Source: Garcia nutans (lineage: Eukaryota; Streptophyta; Magnoliopsida; Malpighiales; Euphorbiaceae). From it: a stretch of 64,000 bases of DNA. The DNA lies in the NCBI GenBank assembly GCA_947685225.1, contig CANTUV010000031.1, forward strand, positions 65,267,001 to 65,331,000. The letters are read 5' to 3'. The position numbers were made by a program, and so were the translations under genes. The notes under the pieces are model-generated. The model did not search any database. It was not told the DNA's origin and saw only the letters and a program-made list of their open reading frames with translations. This document shows positions 19,435 to 31,028 of the stretch, piece after piece. How positions within the stretch are numbered: the stretch's first letter is position 1; the number at the start of each line of letters is the position of its first letter.

Positions 19435-19493
19435 CATCACTTCTTGAAAAGAACCAATTAACCCCCCCTCTTGGTTGCCATCTTGGGACAGTA
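19435..19493 (+). repeat. Copia-2 5' LTR, end part
   Basis: CATCACTTCTTGAAAAG...TTGGTTGCCATCTTGGGACAGTA, the continuation of the LTR after the solo LTR. The terminal ACA is altered to GTA. Confidence 0.85.
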
Positions 19494-19495
19494 AT

Positions 19496-19510
19496 ATACC
19501 TATCAGAGCC
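19496..19510 (+). promoter_or_regulatory. Decayed primer-binding site of Copia-2
   Basis: TACCTATCAGAGCC just after the LTR, versus the usual TGGTATCAGAGCC. Position and the ATCAGAGCC core identify it; the first bases are mutated. Confidence 0.7.
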
Positions 19511-19549
19511 TTAAACTTCAAGAAGCTTAATTGTGAAATTTGATCCACA

Positions 19550-21044
19550 ATGGCAGCCACTCCTTCATCTACCTCCATTGCTCAATCAAATGGAAATGTC
19601 AATTCTTATCTTAGACCTGTCAATTCTTATCTCAGACCTTACTTTGATACAATAGATTATTCTTGTTGAAAATACAAGATATATTTGTTTCTTGATAGTG
19701 AGGGAATTGAGCTTTGGAAATGTGTGCAAAATGAGTGAAAATCTCATACTCATGAAGTTCATGGTGTTCAAGTGCCTCTTCCTAGAGACAAATGGATGGA
19801 AGCCCAAGGAAGAGCTCACTACAAGAATATTAAAGTAGCTTCCATCATGGTGAATTCCTTTTCTAGAGAAGAAGTTAGAAGAATCTAACATCTTACTTGT
19901 GCATATAGCATTTGGAAAACTCTTGAAAATTATCATGAGGGAACTGCCCATGTGAGGTTCACTAAGACTTAAATGCATGTGTATGAGTATGAACTTTTCA
20001 AAATGAGGCCAAATAATAATGTCACTGAGATGAGAAATTGGCTACTTGCTATTGTCAATGACTTGAAGAAATATGGAAAAATCTTTGACGAAGGTGATGT
20101 TAATAGCAAAATATTGAGAGCACTTAGAGCCAAGAAGAACTTTAAATCAAAGATTCCAAGCAAAGTATAATTCCTCCAAATTCTCATTCAAAGATAAGGA
20201 GAAGAAAAATGAAGTAAAATGTTATGAATGTGGCAAGCCAGGTTACATCAAAACAGATGGCTTCAAAATCAAGAATAAAAAGAAATGGGACAAGGAGAAG
20301 AAGAAATCTCTCAATGCCACATGGGATGATGACTCTTCAAGTGGAAAAGAAGAGGAGGAAGAGCAACGAATTGCAAATCTTTATCTCATGACGATTGGAG
20401 ATGATGATTATCACACCAATGACATAGGTACTCAATCCTTGAACTTAAATGCATATAGTGATAATGTTGATGATGCTTTAGATAATAGTGATCTAGTTGA
20501 GCATATCACCCTAAGAGTCGAAAAATATTTTTCTAAGATGAAGTCCTATAAAAAAAATATTCTAAGCTAGAAAAAGATTTTATTTCATTAAAAAAATTTA
20601 CTTTAGAATTAAAGACCTTGAATGAACAAGAAATCCATTGATGAAATGTCTAGAAATTCATATAGTATAGAAAAGGTAATCAAGGAATACATATGCACAC
20701 ACTAAGCCTAAAAATCCTAAAAAGATTATACTAGGCTCACTAGGCTCTAGAACTGAGGTTTTAATAGAAAATTATGCATACACATACACAAGACATGAAC
20801 ACAACCACAAGTATGCACATAAACAATCCTATACGATACACACTTGTGATTGTCAATTTAATTCTTCAAGGTTTAATAGAAAAAGGATTCAAAAGCATAA
20901 AATTCTACATCAATGCCAATATTGCATGAAATTTGGTGATAAAAGTACATTTTTTACATTAGGAAGATTCACCTCAAATTAGAGGATCCTTTTAAAATGA
21001 ACCCCCAATGACTCAAGTTTATTTGGGTACCTAAAAGAAGATAA
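19550..21044 (+). pseudogene. gag: Copia-2 gag, decayed
   Basis: Starts ATGGCAGCCACTCC at 19550 and parallels Copia-1 gag: LRPYFD, YLFLDSEGIELW, REEVRR, YHEGTAHVRFTK, then ELFKMRPNNNVTEM (open from 19973 to 20167). Several in-frame stops occur (about 19668, 19738, 19886, 19969). About 20 bases are duplicated near the start (TCAATTCTTATCT..AGACCT twice, 19602-19644). A deletion of about 130 codons joins the capsid region to the zinc-knuckle region at about 20165, and in the knuckle the last cysteine is changed (CYECGKPGYIKTDGFK). The end WVPKRR plus TAA at 21042-21044 keeps the same position as the Copia-1 gag stop. Nonfunctional. Confidence 0.85.
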
Positions 21045-21046
21045 AC

Positions 21047-23037
21047 CTTATTGTCTTATAGGTATGCCTAAAGTCTACTATCAAAGAAAGTATTTGACTT
21101 GTAGATAGTGGATGTTGAAGGCACATGATCGGTAATGCAAAACTTTTTACAACTCTTACTTTCAAGCAATGAGGTAAAGTAACATTTGGAAATAATGCTA
21201 AAGGAAAAATTATAGGCATTTGCTCTATTGGTATGCTTGGTAAAAATTTAATTGATGATATATGGCTAGTTGATGGATTGATACATAATTTGCTTAGTGT
21301 TAGTCAATTATATGAAAAAGAATATAATGTCAATTTTAATTCTAAAACATGCAAAATTATCTTTTCTAGTGATGAACTTGCATTCAATGGAAGTAGAATT
21401 GGTAACACCTATAAAATTAACGTACACTCTAATAATTCTTTTGAATGTTTAGTCACTATTAGCAATGATGCTTGGCTTTGTTATAGAATATTAGGACAAG
21501 CTAATTTGGACCAATTGCAATGTCTAAGCAAAGAAGAACTTCTAGATGGTCTCCCTAAAATAAAATTTAATAAAGATAAAATTTGTGAACCTTGTAAATT
21601 TGGAAAACAACATAAGAGTTCTTTCAAAACATAGAATGTTGTAAGTACATCTAGACCCTTAGAATTAATTCATTTAGATTTGTTTGGTCCTAATAGAATT
21701 TCTAGTCTAGGAGAAAAGTTGTATGCATTTGTACTTGTTGAAGATTACTCAAGGTTTAGATGGGTTAATTTTTTAGCTCAAAAGAATGAAGCTTTTAATC
21801 ATTTCAAAATTTTTGCAAAAATAGTTCAAAATAAAAAAATGCTATGTGATCACATCTATTAAAAGTGATCATGGAAAAGAATTTGAAAATGATAGCTTTG
21901 AAAATTTTTGCAATGAACTTAGAATTTCACATAATTTTTTAGCTCCTAGAACACCACAACAAAATGGTGTGGTTGAAAGAAAAAAAATAGAACTTTGGTA
22001 GAAATGGCTAGAATAATGCCCAATGAGTATAATTTACCCTCTTACTTTTGAGCAGAAGCTGTTAATATAGAATGTTATTTTAAATCATGTGTTAAAAGAC
22101 CTTTAATAAATAAAACTTTTTATGAGCTATGGAATGGAAGAAAACCCAAAATATCTTACCTTTGAGTATTTGGATGCAAATGCTTCATATTAAATACTAA
22201 GGACAACCTTGAAAAATTCTCATCCAAATCGGATGAAGGTGTATTCTTAGGGTACTCATATTCTAGTAAAGCATATACAATATTTAATAGGAGAACTTTA
22301 GTAGTTGAAGAATCAATGCATGTTATCTTTGATGAATACTCTAAGCTTGATCATGGTAAAGGCATTACTCTTGATGATTTTATAGGTATATTTGAAGAAC
22401 TTGAGACAAAAGATGCTCCAAATCAAAATAATGGTGAGTTGGAACAAATTGTAGAACAAGAAGAATCTAAGATAGATGAAAGTCAAGAACTACCTAAAGA
22501 TTGACACTATCAAAAGGATCATCCTAAAGAACTCATCATTGGTGATACTTCAAAGCAAGTAACTACTAGATCACAATTTAAATATTTAGATTCTAGTATT
22601 GCTTTTGTTTCTCAAATTGAGCCAAGGACTAATGAGGAGGCTCTTAGTGATGAATGTTGGGTGATTACCATACAAGATGAACTCAACCAATTTGAGAGAA
22701 ACAAAGTATGAGAGCTTGTTCCTAGACCCAAGGATCATTGAATTATTGGTTGCAAATGGGTATATAGGAATAACCTTGATGAAGAATGGTCTATCAAAAA
22801 TGTGACAACACAAGCGCCATTAATCTATCCAAAAATTCAATCCAGTATTCTAGGTCAAAACATATAGATATTAGGCATCATTTCTTGAGAGACAATGTTC
22901 AAAATGAAAATGTAGTTCTAGAATTTATCAACACTCAAAATTAACTTGTTGATATCTTTACAAAACCCTTGAATGAAGAAATATTAAATTTTATAAAACA
23001 ACACATAGGAATGATAGATGGAAGCACGTTAAATTGA
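21047..23037 (+). pseudogene. pol: Copia-2 pol, decayed with RT/RNase H deletion
   Basis: Protease region near 21085-21130 (LVDSGC frame, with stops). Open fragments 21233-21634 (GLIHNLLSVSQL and the integrase zinc finger remnant ending CEPCKFGKQHK) and 21680-21862 (FGPNRISSLGEK). Further integrase at 21860-22140 with the NGVVERK region and a frameshift, then linker to 22500. RT begins (GCKWVYRN at about 22748) and is cut at about 22800, where the sequence jumps to the end of RNase H (CDNTSAINLS-like, KHIDIRHHFLRD). Compared with Copia-1 about 380 codons are missing, including YVDD. Ends TLN-stop at 23035-23037. Confidence 0.85.
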
Positions 23038-23189
23038 AAATTTTCTTACTTGTTTGAATGTGTATATCAATGATGGAATTATAGTTACTTACAAATGTAT
23101 ATTTTAACATGACTAAATTCCTCATTTATATCTATTTTGATCATACATTAAAGGCCACAAATTGAGATCCATAATCCTTTCTTTTCTTT

Positions 23190-23543
23190 TTTGGAAAACG
23201 TCTTTTAGCCTATTCGGACTGTGTATCAATACGACCGGACTAATCACTGGTCTGACCGTACCAAAACTCATCTTGCTCAACCGAGCATGCTGAGACTTGG
23301 TTTGACAAAGCTCTTTCAAAATTCTTTTTGACCATTATGAAGCAATCAGCTCGGTTCATCCGGATGTCGGTAGGCATGCTCAGACTCTAGAATTTTGCCT
23401 CGGTCCAACCATACTAAAAGGAGTCTAATTGGGAAGACTCAAAATTTTTCAAATATTTTAGCAGTTGGATAACTTTAAAACTTGCATATTTTATTCATAA
23501 CTACCATAAAATGGCTAGTTTTACCTCCAAACAATATATAAAC
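23190..23543 (+). promoter_or_regulatory. Putative internal promoter before the Copia-2 third ORF
   Basis: GGCTAG (23513-23518) is followed, 22 bases start to start, by TATATAAAC (23535-23543), about 110 bp before the ATG at 23650. The Copia-2 LTR has GGCTAG (26241) and TATAAAT (26263) at the same 22-base spacing, and AAATGGCTAGTT is shared by both. A block of CGGACTG/GACCGGAC/GGTCTGACCG-type motifs (about 23210-23410) lies upstream, like the block in the LTR U3 (25450-26165). Confidence 0.6.
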
Positions 23544-23649
23544 CCACTTACTCTCAAACCTTATGATCTTTAACATTTGCTTTCACTTATAAACATTTAG
23601 AACATCAACTCTCTTAAGATTTCTCATTCATCTCATCATCACCATCTTC

Positions 23650-24865
23650 ATGGCTTCCAAAGTTTCTAAGAAGAAGGCTTCAAGACATGAGAAGAGGAAG
23701 GATATTGCTACTTATTCCACCCCTATGGAAGAGTCTAAGATAAGAACTCACAAACCTAGGCACTAAAGTGAAGAAGAAAAACCAAGGTATGCAATTATCC
23801 TAAACAAAAAATGTGAATCAAACAAAGTCCCTTCTTCTTTTATTCTAGAATCCCTTGGCATTGAATCCTATGTAAATGAAGCCTTAACATATCTTGGGTG
23901 GGAAAAATTCATATTCTTAGAGAAAGATGATCTTGGTTAGGAATCTCAACCAAAGAATTTCTTACTACTTTGGTTGTTGAGAAAAGAGACTTTAAATCTC
24001 TAGGAACCTATAGTATCACATTTAAAATTTTCAATGTATCATATCAACTTTCTTTCCAAGAATTCTCTTCAATTTGGGGTTTCAACAAGAAAGGTATTTT
24101 TCATCTATCTGACCCTTCCATTTCCAATGCCATTTTACTTGACTTTTAGAAAGACATCTCCATAGAAACTGATTTCCATAAGCTATCCAGTTCTAAACAC
24201 CTTAGAATCTTACCTTTTTGGACCCTCTATAGAATCATCATCGACACCATCAATGCAAGAGGGGAAAGCAATGAGAAAGTGACTCATAAAGATCTTTTAT
24301 TTCTATATTGCTTAGAGAAAAAAGTAAAAATCCAAACCGATAAGTTCCTAATTGATCAATTTCTCATAGTCCAAAACAAATCAACTGGGACACTCATGAT
24401 CACATCCTTCATCATCCAAATAGCAAAATATGTGCTCCTACCAATTTAGCCACTCTCTCCAATCCTCTTGATCTGGCCAAAGCTCCCATCAACATCAAAT
24501 ACTTGAAACACTCCAAATGCATATTTGAAGAAGATAGAGCATACCATTATGCTTTTAGGGCTCAAGGTATTAGAACTGAACAAAGTAAAAGGCCAATAAT
24601 TATTGATGTAAATCAAGAGTCATTCCAAGTTGAATTTCCAAGACCTCAATCTTCTAAAGCACAAGGTTCAATTCTTAACATACTTTATCAAATTCAAGAA
24701 CAAATTTCATACCAAACCACTCACATTAATGATCTCACTAAGAGAGACTCTCACCTTTATATGGACTTTAGGGACATGCAAGAGTTCATAGGCATTTCCA
24801 AATGTCCCCCATCAGATGAAGAAGGAGATGAAGGAGAGCCAACCAGAATCTTTGATGAAGGTTAA
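23650..24865 (+). pseudogene. Decayed third ORF of Copia-2 (homologue of 3958-5355)
   Basis: Starts ATGGCTTCCAAAGTTTC (MASKVSKKKASRHEKRK, basic like the intact ORF), then RYAIILNKK, SLGIESYVNEALTYLGWEKFIF, and after frameshifts the QFG and SPSN segments, ending in an open 120-codon stretch at 24503-24865. That stretch holds a helical region (ILNILYQIQEQISYQTTHINDL) and an acidic tail, as in Copia-1. Multiple stops and at least two frameshifts make it nonfunctional. Its value is comparative: order, basic start and acidic end are kept in both families. Confidence 0.75.
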
Positions 24866-25352
24866 GAAGAGGAAGAAGGGCATAAAGATGAAGAAGAGAA
24901 ATGGAAATGGAAATAATGATGATGATTTTGACTATCCTCCTTATTAACGACTACCTTAAACCTTTTGTTTTTATTCTTTTATTGGCCCTTAATGCAAATT
25001 ATCATACATACATGTTTTACTTTTCAATTGTTTTATCTTAATAAAAAGTTTAGTTTATGATAATTTACATTCCTTTTTGTCTTTGTCAAAGGGGAGAATT
25101 TGCATTATTTGAATTTGAATTGATTGAATTGAATTTATTAAATTGCATTATTTAATTTGATATCATATGTTAAGGGGGAACATTTATAAAAACTTGATAG
25201 CATATGTTAAGGGGGAGTATTTACTTGTCATAAATTTCTTTTGTCAAAGGAAGAGCATATGTTAAAAGGAAAAGCACTTTTTAGACATGAAAACTTTTAA
25301 AGGTCATTTTAAATCAATTCAATTTCATTGCCAAATTCAAAAAGGGGGAGAT
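24866..25352 (+). promoter_or_regulatory. Copia-2 third-ORF downstream region with polypurine tract array
   Basis: AAAGGGGAGAA (about 25088), TTAAGGGGGAAC (25169), TTAAGGGGGAGTA (25208) and AAAAAGGGGGAGAT (25339-25352). The last abuts the 3' LTR and is the expected plus-strand primer; the others are extra tracts. GCATATGTTAAG occurs repeatedly between them. No gene. Confidence 0.75.
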
Positions 25353-26742
25353 TGTTAGCAAAACCATTGGCCTCTATTTTGATCTTAGGAAATCAAGTTG
25401 AATAGGATTAATATTTGTTCCAAGTAACATTTCATAGGACTTTAATTTTTGAAGAAATCTCAGAGAGCCCGACTGAACTAGAATCCATACTGACCAAACT
25501 CAGGAGAAGTTATCCATATTGAGCTAAAGTCTGACTGCACCAATACCGAGCTGACAAGCATTCCAAGAATGAAGCGAAAGGCAATATCATTCTAAATCTT
25601 AGTTGACCAGACTGGATTATGGTATGATCAGACCGTGCCTTAGCTATTAGAACTAAGCACGGACTGAATAGAGCAAGCTCGAGCAAAAATTATCCAGTAG
25701 AGTTCACGCTCAATGTCACTCCCACATTGTGAACTAACTAAATGTCACGGTCGGACCTTCGAGCAGTCCGATCATACTGAGCCCGAGCTAAATCCTTAGA
25801 ACATCCAGTAGAGCTTACAGTTACTAGTAATCCAAAAACTTTAGTATACCATACCTGGGATGACTGGACCTAATGTAGTCTGACCAAATTGAGCAAGAGC
25901 AAAAAATTTAATAAAGTTCTAGTAGTGTTCACGGTCACTGGTACTTCCAAAATCTCAGCATACAAGAATGAGACTGACCATACCGAAATTTTCCAAACCA
26001 TACCAGTGGAATGGGGTTTGAAAATTATAGATGTGACTTATCCACTCAATTATTGGATGCCACGTGTACTAGCTGTTGAAGAAATTTTGTCAGAAAAATG
26101 GAGAGCATGATCGAATCGAGCTCAGTCCGACCATGCCGAGCCTAAGCTAAGCAGACCAAAGTCAGACTGACCATGAAATTACTCTGAAAGGTGATTAAAG
26201 TGGGTGACAATAATCAAACAAATTAGCTTCCACCCCAAATGGCTAGTTGAAGACTTGACGGCTATAAATTCCCCAAGAAACATCATTTTTCATTAGGATT
26301 GTGATTGTAATTTCCAAGATTAACAACTTTCATTTGTTTACATCAAAATTTCTATTTGTATTCTTTGAGTATTAGGTGTGAGTATTAAAACACCATTGTA
26401 AGTTTGAGTGTTAGCTTTGAAACACTTGGGCTATAGAGTGAGCCTGGGAAAGCTCTTGTTTAGGTTGTGAGGAAGTGTCTCAAAACTTGTAAAAGTTTGG
26501 TGTGAGCTTATGAAAACATCAAGTTAGAGTTGAGCTTGAAAAACTCATGATTAGTGGAACCTTAACATGTTGTTAAGGAAGTGGATGTAGGATTGAGGTA
26601 ATCCGAACCACTATAAACTCTTTTTGTTCATTCTTCTCTAATCTACTCTCTTCTTGCCTTGTTTGATTTTAAATTTCAATTTACCATCACTTCTTCAAAA
26701 AAAACCAATTCACCCCCTCTTGGTTGCCATCTTAGGACAACA
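25353..26742 (+). repeat. Copia-2 3' LTR
   Basis: 1390 bp, TGTTAGCAAAACC...GGACAACA. U3 (25450-26165) carries many CTGACC, GACTGA and CCGAGC-type motifs. The core promoter is GGCTAG (26241) and TATAAAT (26263). The R-U5 part shares the ...GTGAGCCTGGGAAA...TGTTAAGGAAGTGG... sequence with the 5' remnant. Confidence 0.9.
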
Positions 26743-28075
26743 ATATTCCTATGAGTATTTAATTCAATATTTTGAATCATCTCTTAATATATGTATTGTG
26801 TTGTTATAAGCTAACCCTTTCTGCAGGTTACTCTTGAATTCGTTAATTTAGTAATTACCGAATTCAATTATAATGCTCATCTACATATACATATCTACTA
26901 TTACTTCTGATTTCTTTGTGATGCTACCTTATAAATACAAATGAACTTAACATTTCTTGAATATCGAATTCGACATTCTAATTTAATTACTTATGTATCC
27001 ATTTTAATCAGTTAACAAATCTTGTAGGTTGTCCCTATACGAGGAGATTCTCAAACCCGATAACATAAGGAATATCAAATTCAACATTCTTATTTGATTC
27101 TATAAATATTGGTATCATTCAGTTGTATGATCTTGCAGGTCATTCTTGAATTCAAATAATCTCATAATTATCAAGTTTGAAAAAATTATCAGAATAAATA
27201 TTCCTTTTTTACTTTTATCCTTTGTCATATAATTATTATTATTGCAGCTAATACATTCATTAAGCACTCATCCAACATACATTTTACCCTTTTCTTTTAT
27301 ATTTGTTGTATATGGGAAACAATGTAATTTTCTTTTATAATAATGTATAGGTTTTGTAAAGCTATGTAATATGACTATTTCTCTTTGTAGACTCATTATT
27401 TTAAAATAGCATATTTCCACCTCGATGGGTGCTCGTAGGAATTTTATGTACAATCATGCATCACGTGCATCATGATATGCATATGTTTATTCTGTTTGTT
27501 ACTTATTTTATATGTTGATCCTCGTCTAATATCTTGAATAATTCTTACTAATACATGAATCATAGAGGAGGCCAATTCTTAGAATCCAGCATATGTGAAT
27601 AATAAGGATTCTCATCTAAGTTGTTCCTATATGTACCTAACTTTATGAACTCAGGTTCAAATGAGGTTAGAGATTTCTCAAAAAAGAAATCAAGAGAATG
27701 TTACTCCCTATCATTTCCCAGTCTTACGAGGCGGCCACTCCATTTCACACAAGTCTTACCTATCGAATCCATGAGATAAATAACCTAATAGTACTAAGGC
27801 TTTAAAATATCGAGCACGGACGAGACCATGCACTCATAGTAGTGACTTCACTGGAACTTATGAGAAGTTGATTATGTTGATTCATGAATTAGTAATTTTT
27901 ATTCAGATAATCGAAAAATAGTTGCATTTACAGTAGTCGCATTGTGTGTATGAGTTAGGATGCCCAAATTACCTATGTTATATGGTGAAAGGGATACCAT
28001 ATACTTCATTCAAGATATGGAGAACGGACACCATATAACCACTCATATGCCTCGTACCTCTGAGTATATTCCTGC
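26743..28075 (+). repeat. Old LTR debris
   Basis: No gene seen. 26810-27150 holds three degenerate units around a CTTGCAGGT(T)..TCTTGAATTC phrase (26822, about 27020, 27131). 27560-27760 follows the family A 3' region in order (GAGGAGGCCAATTC, AGAGATTTCTC, GAGGCGGCCACTCC), strongly diverged. 27940-28070 resembles 1530-1665 inverted (ACCATATACTTCATTCAAG...CACTCATATG). Confidence 0.45.
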
Positions 28076-30722
28076 TGTAACACCCTAATACTATATATAT
28101 GCATAATACACATACAACGGTATATGTAAAATATGCATAAACAGTATGAGAATGTCACAAATCCATTCTAACAAACATTTCCATTTTCATTATAAAAATA
28201 TTTAAATATCATAACATACTAAAAAGATAAATAAAAAGTATATTGAAAATTTTTAGGAAAAATTCGCCAGAGTTCTGTAAGTATTTTGAACAATCACAAA
28301 ATTCAATTTACATAACTTGCAATACAATATACTCCCAAATATCCTTTTAGGACATCCATTTCTCCAAAATGGCCCAACATCCCAAAACAATCAATATTTT
28401 AGTAAAACATTCAAACATTTTTAGATATTAATATATATATGTATATCCCATTTGAGACTTCTAATATTTAAAAAAAAAAGAATCTTTATAATTTACATTA
28501 CGACCACATTTATACATATTTTACAAAATGTCAAAAACAAAGTTTAAAATATTTACATGAGATGCAATGGCTCTGGTAGCAGCACAGCAATCCCCAAAAT
28601 GACCACTACAACCTAGACCTAAGATGGTCCAACAGCACTATCCAAAATCTCCGGATCAACTCTGTCACTTGTGTGATGAATTTCAACCGCGCTAAGCATA
28701 ACGCTTAGTAGTACATAATTTAATATACACGAACAGGAAAAATAATGCTATATGTGTGAGACCATAACATACATTGTGTTTCAATACCAAACAAAGTATA
28801 CATACAACTTATTAGCATACCAATCATCCATACACATGCAATGGACCCATACAACCCTATATACTAGTCTAATTCCAGAACTACTATTTTGGGCTATCTC
28901 AATTATTCGTTACATAGCGTGTCTCGCTCGAAGGCATTGTGCTATCAGTGACACCAATGTATCTCGCCCGAAGACATTATGCTATCAGTGACACCTGTGT
29001 GTCTCGCCCCAAGATGACATACCATCCAATGACAATATTCTGGAATTGGACCGTATATAAGGCAACATACAATCATATTTCATTATCTACTACTCATAAT
29101 CAATGTCATTTCCTCACACTTTACAAATGTAGCTTATTTTACATCCTAGTGCAAATATTTGCACTTTTCTCATTTACATACCATTACTTTTATTCATTTT
29201 TAAAGGTCATATCATACAATATTAATTTAAAATAAGCATTATTACCCCAAACAATGCGACACATACAAACACATTATCATTCAAATAGCATAACACATTT
29301 TCCATATTCAATGTGTTATGACTAAAAACAGTACAATCAATGTTATTAGATGTCAAATTATGTACATACCTCTTTAATGCATAAAAGTTAGCCCCACCTC
29401 CATCTTGCTTCGAAATTCCTTAACACCCTTCACTACTAAGTTGGTGTAATGACTAACTACTCAACACCTAAACCAAATGTGAATGTATAGCATACATTAG
29501 AATCACATTTTAAGGTGCTTACAACATAAAATATAAATTAAAACACATTTTACCATTTTTTCCCTTTTCTTAAGCCTAAGGCACTTTATCATTAAAACTA
29601 TAACTGAATCCACTCTAAATTAAGTTTTAAGCTCAAATATGCCTATAACATTATATTTTAAGACACTTTAAGCAATTCAACTCAATTTAGAAACATTCCT
29701 CCCAAAACCCAAAAATGTGCCTCAACTCACTTCCATTCTTGTTCTTCATTCCAACCATTACCAATTATCAATTTGCATCTATAGCCATCATTTAAATAAT
29801 TAAACAACATGATTTAAATGATAAAACCAATTGAATATGTATTCTTTAACAAAACCCCTTTTCCGTAACCCTAAACCTTACTAACCAACTCAAATTTCAA
29901 CTTAATCCAAGCTAATTAATTATTCAACCATAAAATCATTGTTTACTCAACAAATAAACATCATTCCTACCCATTTAAACAATTAAAATACATAATTACA
30001 AAATTCCATTTCTCATATAACCCTAAATCACCTTCTTCACCCAAACTCAAACCAAACTTAATCATTTATTCCATCTAGCTTAAAAATCATTACTTACTAA
30101 CCAAAAAAACATAATTCCCACCAAATCCAACAATTATAACATGCTACAACAAAATTCCAAATCAAACATATTCATAGTTTTCATAGAAATTCAAAAATTA
30201 AGAAAGAAAGCTTACTAACCTATTGGAAATCCACCAAAACTTAAATTAATTCTTGAAAATTCTTGCCAAAGTGAGTAATTGGATGAAGAAAAATTTCACT
30301 TCCAAGTAGCCATGGGATTCTCTGCCAAAGAAGAAGAAGACAGGCAGAAGATGATCAATTTTCAATTTTTGACTTTTCTCTTTCTTCATTTATGACCACA
30401 CATATATAATATAATATTATTTTATTTAATTAATTATTTATTTATTTTAAAAACACAAATTTACATCTTCCATTCATAAATATTTTCTTTTCCAATTATT
30501 TTATTAACTTTTATTTTTATAAAGTTTAATTACCATTTTACCCCTCTCTACTATTCATCTTTTATCTTATTCTCACTTATGATTAAAGTTTATATGTTAT
30601 GTATATTTCTTTTTAATTCACATATACCTTTGTTAATTTTTCAATTCTAACTCAACATTTCTCCCTTAAATTATTTATTTTTATTAATTTAAATTAATTT
30701 TAACCCTAAAGTAGATGTTACA
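28076..30722 (-). repeat. 3' LTR of gypsy element E
   Basis: 2647 bp. On the minus strand it starts TGTAACATCTACTTTAGG (30722) and ends ATTAGGGTGTTACA (28076). It directly follows a polypurine-like GGGAAAGAGAAT and a gypsy pol tail. It contains three 40-bp tandem units (28922-29010) and a stem-loop CTAAGC/GCTTAG (28692-28708) also present in the D and G LTRs. It is mostly AT-rich; the 79- and 98-codon ORFs at 28752-29235 arise from the tandem units and flanks. Confidence 0.75.
28922..29010. repeat. 40-bp tandem repeat, about 2.2 units
   Basis: Units start at 28922, 28962 and 29002 with TCTCGCYCGAAGRCATTRTG followed by CTATCAGTGACACC. The period is exactly 40 bp. Confidence 0.85.
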
Positions 30723-31028
30723 ATTCTCTTTCCCTAAAGAAAATTTCATCCTTGAAATTACCTGATATTAGCTCAGGAAAAACTGAGGATACTGGCTCCG
30801 CATTGTCTGTTCACTTTCCCATGTTGCCTCCTTGGCGGAGTGGTTCCTCCATAGAACTTTAACAAGTGACATTTGATCAACTATCACCCAAATTGTATCA
30901 TACTTTTTCTGGGTCAAAGGTAGTCAAGTCACAAAATCTATGGTCACTTGCTCCTATTTCCACTCAGGTACTGACAATGGCTGAAGCAATCCTAAAAGAA
31001 ATTGGTACTCAACTTTCACTCTTTATCA
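30723..31028 (-). pseudogene. pol: Remnant of gypsy pol (integrase piece plus C-terminal tail), element E
   Basis: Near 30780-30870 the minus strand encodes a tail matching that of D2: KVLWRNHSAKEATWESEQ, then MRSQYPQF and a stop just before the polypurine region. At about 30872-31020 it jumps to an integrase segment (RVKVEYQF, LLQPLSVPEWK, FVT, LPLTQKKYDTIWVIVDQ) with in-frame stops. About 250 codons between them are missing. Upstream it is cut by the foldback element. Same Tekay/Del-like type as D1, D2 and G. Confidence 0.75.

Larger units (their letters stand above)
16761..26742 (+). mobile_element. Copia-2: old, decayed copia element related to Copia-1
   Basis: Plus strand, same layout as Copia-1: LTR, gag, pol, third ORF, polypurine tracts, LTR. 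The 3' LTR is 25353-26742. Only the last 502 bp of the 5' LTR remain (16761-17203 plus 19435-19493), matching 26241-26742 exactly in length. It is split by a solo LTR, and the missing front half abuts the element at 15001-16760. Gag, pol and third ORF carry stops, frameshifts and large deletions (about 130 codons of gag, most of RT and RNase H). The termini TGTTAGCAAAACC and GGACAACA are close to those of Copia-1, so the two are sister families rather than copies of one element. Confidence 0.85.

Noticed and set aside
26743..28075. Host gene or promoter between Copia-2 and element E
   Set aside because: No supported exon pattern or long frame; parts match family A LTR debris.
28752..29235. 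79- and 98-codon ORFs
   Set aside because: They arise from the 40-bp tandem units of the E LTR and adjoining AT-rich sequence.
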